DNA from: Aquatica leii
Taxonomy: Eukaryota; Arthropoda; Insecta; Coleoptera; Lampyridae
NCBI GenBank assembly: GCA_035610365.1
Contig: CM069435.1
Location: 1,390,001 to 1,454,000, forward strand
DNA length: 64,000 nt
Direction of reading: 5' to 3'
Shown here: positions 56,226-64,000 of the stretch, piece by piece
How the letters are laid out: every line of letters starts with the position of its first letter
Position numbering within the stretch: position 1 is the stretch's first letter
Translations under genes and position numbers: made by a program
The notes under the pieces: generated by a model
The model's database searches: none
What the model was told of the DNA's origin: nothing
What the model saw: the letters and a program-made list of their open reading frames with translations, nothing else

Positions 56226-58127
56226 ATTAATTTAAGCAAAAATTTACAATTTATTGATTTTCTCCACTAAAACAAACAATTGTTCTTTATTGTATTAAAA
56301 AATTAAGTAATGTGAATTTTGTTTACCATATTGAAAAAGAAATCACAACTATAAAGACGAAAATATATCTGCCAGAAACACTCGAGCAATTCAACTGAAA
56401 AGTTGCGAACAATAAGAACGCGTTAATTGGAGAACCCATTCATTCGTCTTTATAGACTTTCTCTTAAAAAATGAGCTTTAGTTTTAAGGGATTCAACGAA
56501 TTTATTTTTAAAACGTTGTTATTTTTAGTATCTATTGTCTACTAGAAACAATTTCTTTTAAATTTTGAATAACGTATTTAGTTTACAGTAAGTTTGTAAT
56601 TTATTCAAATTTAAAAACTTTTTGGGTTAATTTTATTGAGATCGGATTTTGCTAGAATAAACTATTAAAAAAAGCTTGAAGTAATTGATTTTATGTTTAA
56701 AATGTTAAAATAATCTATAACTCAAAGTGATGTCGTATATTTAGAATTAGATTATTAATCAAAGTCTTTTCTAGTGTTAAAGAAACAGTGAAGAAGACTT
56801 TGATTAATCTTCTAATTTTAATTCGATTTGTGTTTAGTATTAAATCACCGACGACATAATTTTTATATTTTAGTCAAATTATTTTTTTTATATTTATAAA
56901 CTAATACAAAACTATAATACTTATAGCAAACTAAATTAAGATTTTCTAAATGATGACAGCTCAATAAAAGGTATTAACAATTAGGTCTACTTCTTTATTA
57001 ATTACAAAAAAATGTAATGCTTCTAAAGCAGATATTTATTTTGACATATAAAATAAACTTAATTTACTCAAACCAAATTTTAGTAGAAACTGTTCCAAAA
57101 ATCAAAATTATCAATACTTTTATAATAACATACGCTATCTAAACTTTTTTAATAAAGAAGATGTAGGCACTAACTATCTAAATACACGATTTTTAACTTG
57201 TTGTTTTCGCAGTACCTGGATATGTCGGTCATGCAGAATGCTCCCGCCAAATCATGGGAACAATAAAATGCATTTAATGTTGACAAAGTTACAACTTGTC
57301 CAAGTTAGCCTGTTTGTTTTTACTACTGCACACTTATCACATTGGTGCATTATCCTAAATAATACAACTACATATTAACCTGTGTATAGGCTTTTAATTC
57401 CATATGATTTTTAGTTATAGCTCTAATCTAGACGTGCTACAAAGGTTCTAATTGCAAAATTGAATTGAGTAGACCTTATTACATAAAACTTGCGGTAATT
57501 TCAATCAGTAGCAAATTTATTGTTTTGTAGTGTAATGAATGTGTAAGAATTATACGCAAATACGTTTAAATGCACAAAAAGGAATAGAAAATTTGTTACC
57601 ATCTAAACCTAAACACATATTAAAGAGAAATATCATATTTGAGTGCGTAATGAAAGTGCAGTATAAATCACAACGCCCTCTCATTGCCCTAAGGTTTTTA
57701 TGTATATGTTTACGTATCTCATATAATTAAAACGAAGTGCAAAATAACGTAATTTAGCAATAATCTATCTAACGTTTGTGTATTAATTTTATAAATGGTT
57801 AATTTTTTTGCAAAATTTGAGTTTACAATCTTCTAAATTGATCTATTGTGTTACTTATCATTATCTGAAAGAATAAACGTCAAACAATGTAGCAACAGTT
57901 CCAAAGTTTAACTCCAAGTTTAGTCGCGAAGGCTGATTTTTGAAGTCACTGCTTGTTTCTGTGGTATTAGAAAAAAATTATTATTTTAAAACGACTTGTG
58001 ATTCCGTTGCCCATCTCTAAGATTGCAGTCACTCAGTCACCGATTTACTGATTTCAGTGTGTGCATTTCAGTTTGTCAAACCGTGAGTAATATTAATTAT
58101 TGCGTGCAGGTTGAGTTACGAGCTGAG
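56226..58127. other. AT-rich intergenic DNA with a long hairpin
   Basis: No convincing gene. A 25-bp near-perfect inverted repeat lies at 56745-56819. A short exon-like stretch at about 57200-57260 (after TTTTCGCAG) is considered in the findings. Confidence 0.45.
56745..56819. repeat. Long hairpin (25-bp arms, 22-nt loop)
   Basis: AATTAGATTATTAATCAAAG and its partner pair across the loop CTAGTGTTAAAGAAACAGTG.. with one or two mismatches. Confidence 0.7.
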
Positions 58128-58319
58128 CAGTGCCGAATTTAGGATACTTGCGGCCTTAGGCCAAATTATTCACAATAATAGGTTTAATACATAACGTTTA
58201 TTTTAGTTTTACTTTTTAAAATTGGTACAATATACAATACAAAGCATAACATAAATGAATAGAAATGCAGCTAATGTTTTAATTAAATACATAAATAAGT
58301 TGAAATGTATTCACTAGCA

Positions 58320-58660
58320 AAATAATCTTGACAACACAAGATCTGCTGTTGCGGAACATTTCTTAGACACCGGTCACACAATAAAATTTGAAGAGGCAAC
58401 AATGTTGGCTAAATCCCAAAACTTCTGGCCCAGACTATACAAGGAAGCCATCAAAATCTAGAACACAATTTCAATAGGGATAATAGAATCGATCTAGCGC
58501 CAATATAAAAAAACATATTCCGGAAAACATAATGAATCCAAACCGTCACGAACCACTGACCCTAACAGCGTTATATAAAGGTTTGTCAGGATCCTATACC
58601 TTCAGTTTCAGTTTTTTCTGAAGAAGACAGCGACATGACTGTCGAAACGTCAAATATTGT
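58320..58660 (+). pseudogene. PLE GIY-YIG 3' fragment with terminal stem-loop
   Basis: NTRSAVAEHFLDTGHTIKFE and MLAKSQNFWPRLYKEAIKI match the C-terminal half of the PLE nuclease (the SA.AEH helix and R..EA.EI region). A stop follows, and the terminal region contains the stem-loop at 58618-58651. The N-terminal GIY part is missing. Confidence 0.75.
58618..58651 (+). ncRNA. Hammerhead-like stem-loop at the PLE end
   Basis: CTGAAGA, one extra A, GACAG, 8-nt loop CGACATGA, CTGTC, GAAAC, GTC. All core positions of the hammerhead consensus (CUGANGA, GAAA, GUC) are present. Only the extra A before stem II departs from it. Short T/A pairing could form stem I. Confidence 0.5.
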
Positions 58661-59324
58661 AAATTTTTCAAAGTTTGTAAGCTTTCTAAGTTTTATGAAC
58701 TTCGTGAAAAGTGTAACTATGAAACGCGGTTTAAAACCCAAAAATATTTATTTGTTAAAAAATCATGATCGCGAAAGCCTCAAAAATAAATTAATAATCT
58801 TGGTTTACAAATTTGGGTAAAACCCCAAAACAGCTCTAACAACAATTTCTATATTTATAGAAACTATATATTTCAAAAAGTTACCAAACAGCAGTTATTT
58901 GTTAAAATTACTAATATTGCTAAAATTATTATATTATAAATTAGTATTGCAGTTAAATTATTAAAATTAAATAACATTTGTTTAATTCGGAGGCAAAAGT
59001 ACAACCAACAACAAAATACTCAAAAAAGCCGAGTTGAAAAGACATTATAAGTAAAAGTACAACAAGCAAAATAATATGAACTGTAATATGCTACGGTACT
59101 TAAAAATAAAAATATTAAAAATACAACAAATAAACTTCCAGATCGTTCAATTGTCACATTATTTTTTATACTGAAAAATGTCAATGTCATGTTCTAATTT
59201 GGATAAAGTTGGGTTAGTGATTAACATTGACACTCACTCCACTCCATACTCATAATAAATCTCATCTCTAAACACTCACTTTTCTAGCTTTTTTGGCTTC
59301 AAAATCTTTAATCAAGTCTAAGGC

Positions 59325-60994
59325 TTAAAAAAGCTCAGCATTTTCAACAAAACTAGACAATCTAGAATCTTTGTCAGAAGTCGAGTTCCTCAAGTAGTTT
59401 TTGATTCTTTTCAACACGCTAAATGATCTGTCTCCAGATGTCATCATGCATAGAAGAATTTGCAAAGCCGTGTCCATATTCGGAAATAATCTTGTTAACT
59501 GTTTTTCACGAATGAGTTTCAGATACTCCAAAAGTGTATTCCTCGAAGGCTTAGTAATCTTGTTATTACGAGGTTCTCTTTCTTCATCAAATATGCCTTC
59601 AACAAAGCCTTTGTACTGTACACACTCTTCTCCAAAGTCGGTTTGATACTTTTTAGCGAAAATAGAAGCTTTTTCCCTGTTTTCTTCGTTGGAAATTGAC
59701 GATAAGTTGTTTAAAAATCCAAATTCTTCATTAAGACTAAAATAAACTTCGGACCTTTTATACAATTCTGAATAAAGCCTGTCAATTACAACATTGAATG
59801 TATTAATCTTTAAGTCTTCTTTGTCATTAAAGTGGGGTTCATCTTCTTTATCTTCGCCAGGGAAAGCTTTCCTTTTCGGGCGTCTTTTTATTTCAAGAAT
59901 ATAGGTTTCATTTTTAGACAACTATTTTCCTCTTTTTTCGTAGGAATTAAAGTTGTCTCTCAGACTCAATACGTACTCCTTTAGAGATTTGTATATGTTG
60001 CAAGTCACATTCAAGTCTGTAGCAATGTTTTGCTACTCTTGTCAAAGCGTTGTAAAATATCGTACCACAAAGTAGCATTCTATAAATTAAAAAATTGTTT
60101 ACTGATTCCATTAACTCCAGCTTGGCTCACATTTGTTTCCCTTGTATCGTCTGATATTTTTTTTACTGCATCGTAGTAACTCCAATAGTTGAGTAAAAGA
60201 GCTTTTACAGCATACCATTTGGCAGCCCATCTTATAACGTTCACTCTTTTTGGAAGGAGTTTCTTTTCGCTATTGCTATTTTTGACAATGTTTTCCAACA
60301 CGGCCCATCTTGAAGTAGATGCACTCACGAAAATGTAAAATTTTTGAGTAAACATGAATAGTTTTGTTACTGCAAAACAACAATCAGTCGCATATTTGCC
60401 TACTAGATTCAATTAATAAGCGGAGCATGTAACGTACTCAGCTAAATTGTTATGTTCTTTTATTAGCGTTTGTAAACCTATATATTTGCCTGACATATTC
60501 GAGGCATTATCATATGACTGGCCTCTCATATCGCACATTGGAATATCTAACTCTGACAAGGTATTTAAAATAATTTCCGCCATGCGCTCTAATGCCCCAA
60601 TGAAATAACCGTTTCCTGGAAATCCGAATATTTCTTGGCTCACTCGAAAAGCCAGGCCACGGGTGCCAAGAAACTTGACTACACCTACTACACGTTTTAG
60701 CACTCGATGCTAATATTCAACTCCCTTAAGGTAGTTTTCGTGTAGTGCAGAATCAATTTTTCCTAAAACATTGCCTCGTAAGACGAAGGTTTTTGTATTT
60801 AACCTATGTTCCGCACTTTGTTCGTGTTCTTTAATTCGGTTAAAAATTTTCCAGTCATTGAATCCCGTGCAAAAAGAACTATCGTTATGAGAGTGAGATA
60901 ATTTGCATGGAACACAATACAAGAAGCCGGTAGTATTTGAATACATAAGCCACTCTCTTTTCTTCATCACGCCGTTTGGTAAACTAAAAAACAT
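59325..60994 (-). pseudogene. hAT transposase, decayed
   Basis: Order on the minus strand: TTF-type zinc region KKREWLMYSNTTGFLYCVPC, FNDWKIFNRIKEHEQSAEHR (60994-60710); core start with DIPMCDMRGQSYDNASNMSG (60703-60413), where the family reads RGQ.YD...NM.G; a middle segment (60412-60080) with RWAAKWYAVKAL; and the C-terminal dimerisation domain (59921-59325) with MDTALQILLCMMTSGDRSFS and VLKRIKNYLRNS. Stops or frameshifts divide the four parts. It is related to, but distinct from, the hAT at 5799-8727. Confidence 0.83.
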
Positions 60995-61070
60995 GATCTT
61001 TTAACTTTAAGATCTAAAGTAAAATCAACTGAAGCGTCACTTAGAAAGTGTTCATTTTAAACTTGTCGGT

Positions 61071-61849
61071 AAAAGCGTAAATTTTTAAAAGGAGAAAAAA
61101 ATACCTGTAAAGAGTGCAAGGTTTGATGCACCACGCGGTTCAGCTGTAAGCTCATAAAAAGCAACGTTTACATCTGTTGAAGTGTCGCGGTTATTTGCCA
61201 AGAATAAAATCCATATGATTAGTAACCATTTAGTTAAGATAATAGTTGTTTTAATAGTAAAGACAATGTGGTTTTTGTAGTAGTATGAAATAAATCGGTT
61301 AATGAAAATCGCGAATCGATTGGGTTAAGATCGTAAAAGAATTGGTACGGGTAGTCAGTAAGAATAGCTAAGGTCGGTTAACAATATTAATTCGGTTTCA
61401 GGATAAGTTTAGGAATAACTGAATTTCGGAATCGATTGGTGTTTTTAGCGCTACCGTGCTTGTTTATGCACCTATCGTCTTACGCGTTTTTGAGCAGTTG
61501 GTTGAGTAAATGTACAAAGCTTAAAATCTCCGCGTAATTTCTTAATTTATTTACTAATTTCCTATAAATTAAAAAAAAACGGGACTGGTCTTTCTACAAG
61601 TTTAAAGTTAGAAGCAACCGAGAAAGACATTTTTAACAAATAGATAAGTTTATAAACACGAATGGTCTTGATTGAAAAAACTGCTCGGCTGCTCACCTGC
61701 CTTTTCAGCGTTGCAAAAACACCATACAGACCTACTTGGAAAGATTACAAGAAAAAATCCAAAAACTACTACAGCGTTTTGATTTTTGCACAAGGAGAAT
61801 CTAGATTTGTGACGACTGCAGCTAGAAGATTACGACTGTAAACGAGTAT
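61071..61849. other. AT-rich DNA with no recognised feature
   Basis: No gene or repeat assigned. Confidence 0.45.
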
Positions 61850-62030
61850 CGGCTTAGATCGAGTCGTAGTTGAACACCCAGACTTTTAGGCTTGGTTCCA
61901 GTTTCTCTTAGAGAGCCAAAACAAGAAGTAGAACTTAGTCTTTCCCGAATTGTTGTTTGTGAACCCAAAAAAACTGACGTTTTGCAAGACATTGCATATT
62001 TCGAGTGCTAAATGTCACTGAAAGAAAAAA
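61850..62030 (-). repeat. PLE terminal repeat, same family as 24830-25010
   Basis: Shares GTCGTAGTTGAACACCCAGA, AGGCTTGGT, GCCAAAACAAGAAGTAGAAC and AAACTGACGTTTTGCAAGAC with 24830-24950. The stem-loop is more decayed here: about 61975-62005 on the minus strand, reading CGAAATATGCAATG..CTTGCAAAACGTC. Confidence 0.75.
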
Positions 62031-62375
62031 TAATTAGAAGGTTTCGTCTAGCGTCAAGGCATTGATGCGCTTGCAATTCACACAGAAACGAGGCGTGCCA
62101 TTTTTTCTTTTATGATTACTACTGATGAGCAGTAATTGCAGTTACTGGGCTCTATGATTTTTGTTTTTAGTATAACTTCTACTTCTTTTGCAATAGCGGT
62201 TTTTTTGGTAGGCAAGTAATGGTGTCAGTAAAAATGGTCGCTCTTCTTTCAATGGAATCACGTGTCGAGTTGTGGCAGTAGTGGTTTGTAGGCCCTCGGT
62301 AGCAAAAACGGTCGCAGTCTTTTAAAAGTCGAGTTGCGGTCGGAGTTCTGACAAAAAACAAACGAAGGTTATCTA
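62031..62375 (-). pseudogene. Gypsy RT N-terminal fragment
   Basis: On the minus strand the text runs THVIPLKEE-like RHVIPLKEERPF, then an Ala-Ile-Ala-Lys-Glu-Val-Glu helix, IIEPSNCNYCSSVVIIKE, and after a one-base shift NGTPRFCVNCKRINALTLDE. This is the finger region of Gypsy RT (IIEPS.S.Y.SPVV...K, then RFCVNY..IN..T). It ends at the border with the PLE terminal repeat. Confidence 0.78.
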
Positions 62376-63079
62376 AGTAGATTATGTTAAAAGTGTTTGG
62401 ATACAGAATGCGTACTGTATAAGTTTTGCCCAGGAACGCCCTGTTGCCGCATTTGAGTGTTGTTATTCAAAGAAAAAAATATTTTGACTTCGAGGCGGAT
62501 TGTACATGGTCATCTAACGCACTCGCCCCGTGAGACTTTTATTTAAAAATATTTGCACTAATCCACGTTATAAATAATTGATTTCTATTTTTGTGAATTT
62601 GATTTTCCCGTAATTAAACATGTCAATTAGTTACCTTTCGCTAAAAACGATAACTAAGAGCACGTACTAATATGGATATTAGTTAATTACACTACCTTTA
62701 AAACGTAATCTGGAGACAAGTTGTTGACGTACGTCGTGTGATGGTATACTAAATTCAGAGGAACACTTGCGATAGAAATAGTGAAAGTCACTCGTAAGCT
62801 TAACGCATTTGGTTATAACGATTCATTGGTTGACTTACAAGCAACTTTTTCAGTAATTTTAGGGGACAATTCAAGCATACTGATAGCTATTAGCATGAAT
62901 GGACAATCGTAATTATAATTTCTTAATTTTCTATTAAGTCGTGTATTTGTAGAACGTAATGTACGTGCGGCGTAGGTATAGTTGTTATCACGACTAACAA
63001 ACGCTTATTACGCTTTGAATTTATTTTAAGTGCTAGTTGCTTTTGGTTACAAATTTACTAGCTTTGCATTTAATCAAAG
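62376..63079. other. AT-rich spacer
   Basis: No gene, tRNA or repeat recognised. Confidence 0.4.
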
Positions 63080-63870
63080 TTTAATTTAATAGCGAAGGCT
63101 TCCACGGCCGGAATCTATACTAACATTAGAATGACTTCCGGGTTTGGACCGTGTCATTGTTGTTGTAACCGAAGTTGCCAACATTTTGCCCACTTTCGTA
63201 AGGGGCTTCATCAGGGCGTGAGATAAATCGTAAAATTCAAACAAGTAACCGAAATCTAACTAAGAAATTCTGAAATGTTAGGTTATCTACTTGTGAAACA
63301 AGCCATAATCTAAACTCTGAAGAGGTAAGAAAGCAAATGATAACTTGGAGAAGCAAATGAAAATCTAACAAAGAACCACTACCGAGTTAGGTAATCAACT
63401 TGTGAACCAAGCCAGATTCTAAATTCCGAAGAAGTCACTTAAGAAGAAATAGTCTCCGTATTTAAAGGAAAAGGATCGTCACGGATGGTTAAGCTTGATC
63501 CGGATTGGGTTACGGTTGCTAGGGGGCGTGTTTTCGATAAATGACTAATGACCGGGAACCAAAAAGGGAATAGCTCGAAACCATGATCGCGATTGAAGTT
63601 ATTGGGGTACCGAGTTAGGTAATCAACTTGATTACCTGACTCGGTAGTGGTTCGTTGTTAAATTTTCATTTCCTTTCTCAAGTTATCGTTTTCTTTCTTA
63701 CCTTTTCAGACTTTAGATTATGGCTTGTTTCACAAGTGGATAACCTAACTTTTAAAAAGGTTTTAGTTAGATTTCGGTTACTTGTTTGAGTTTTGCGATT
63801 TATCTCACGCCCTGATGAAGCCCCTTACGAAAGTGGGCGAAACGTTGGCAACTTGTTACCAATCGGTAAG
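63080..63870. repeat. PLE terminal regions in inverted arrangement
   Basis: Arms at about 63170-63405 and 63630-63860 are reverse complements (about 85-90 percent alike), separated by about 225 bp. Shared landmarks are CACGCCCTGATGAAGCCCC, CAAACAAGTAACCGAAATC, CTTGTGAAACAAGCCATAAT and CCGAGTTAGGTAATCAACTT. Near the left arm, GGCTTCCACGGCCGGAATC is typical of PLE termini. CCGAGTTAGGTAATCAACTT also occurs as a direct repeat (63391 and 63610). Confidence 0.72.
63812..63846 (+). ncRNA. Hammerhead-like stem-loop, intact core
   Basis: CTGATGA, one extra A, GCCC..GGGC stem, GAAAC, GUU, with GCC before and GGC after as stem I. This is the best core match in the window. The opposite arm has the same motif at 63181-63214 on the minus strand with the GAAA changed to AAAA. 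Confidence 0.5.
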
Positions 63871-64000
63871 CAGTTTAGTTAAGTATTAATAGTTTTCAAA
63901 ATGCTGGTTTACCTTTTATGGAAAATACAGACAATAAAGAATGACATTGGGAACCAAAGCTAATTTTCTAGCATCCAAAGAAATTCCACAGATCAATCAC
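63871..64000. other. Window end, no feature
   Basis: Short AT-rich tail; nothing assigned. Confidence 0.3.

Larger units (their letters stand above)
58128..61070 (-). mobile_element. hAT transposon 2 (ZMYM1-like), holding a PLE fragment
   Basis: A candidate terminus, CAGTGCCGAATTTAGGA (58130), resembles hAT ends. The matching right terminus was not found, so the right limit is approximate. The transposase pseudogene is on the minus strand (60994-59325). A PLE 3' piece (58320-58660) lies between the terminus and the gene. Confidence 0.6.

Noticed and set aside
1..64000. CRISPR arrays, bacterial operons, rRNA and tRNA genes
   Set aside because: No regular short direct repeats with spacers, no ribosome-binding-site spacing and no tRNA-like cloverleaf seen.

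Overview
This window is eukaryotic nuclear DNA from an insect. A beetle is my best guess, from the type of transposons and the style of the genes, but I cannot prove it from the sequence. Signs of an insect nuclear genome are AT-rich spacers, short introns of about 40-55 bp with GT/AG ends, conserved single-copy animal genes, and dense, decayed transposable elements. I see no CRISPR array, rRNA, tRNA or bacterial operon.

Host genes. Five conserved genes stand in the repeats: an NPC2-like sterol-binding secreted protein (10255-10863, +, 4 exons); the mitochondrial protease HtrA2/Omi (32910-34211, +, 3 exons); TSR2, a pre-rRNA-processing factor (34234-34868, -, 3 exons), whose stop lies only 22 bp from that of HtrA2; a 38-residue SMIM30-like membrane microprotein (40434-40550, +); and RPA1, the large subunit of replication protein A (41080-45271, -, 9 exons). 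RPA1 carries a 2-kb intron filled with retroelement debris and an apparent 1-base frameshift in exon 7.

Mobile DNA, left to right: a Tc1/mariner 3' end (1-550); a Penelope-like element (PLE) with a GIY-YIG domain, split by a 279-bp foldback MITE (about 640-1870); BEL/Pao pol and gag pieces (2000-4656); a nearly full-length ZMYM1-type hAT element (5799-8727); a Gypsy gag/protease fragment (8930-9990); a Gypsy element (13082-22467) whose 5' LTR is split by a 4-kb LINE; tandem and inverted repeats (22970-24440); a second PLE (24830-25560); a second Gypsy (25645-31969) whose reverse transcriptase is split by a Transib-like transposon (27976-29890); a LINE with RNase H (36120-39830); Jockey-like and Gypsy debris inside RPA1; Gypsy pol (46560-48050); a second repeat array (50340-56225) split by a 4.6-kb LINE, itself split by a solo LTR; a second hAT (about 58130-61000) holding a PLE piece; and PLE termini plus Gypsy RT (61850-63870).

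The best hunting results are the nested insertions with readable target-site duplications, the Transib-like element (RSS-type CACAGTG ends, 5-bp duplication, 121-bp subterminal repeats, a spliced reading frame with no recognisable transposase core), and a stem-loop resembling a hammerhead ribozyme that recurs at the PLE termini. No operon-like defence or biosynthetic system is present; the host genes are unrelated housekeeping genes separated by transposons.
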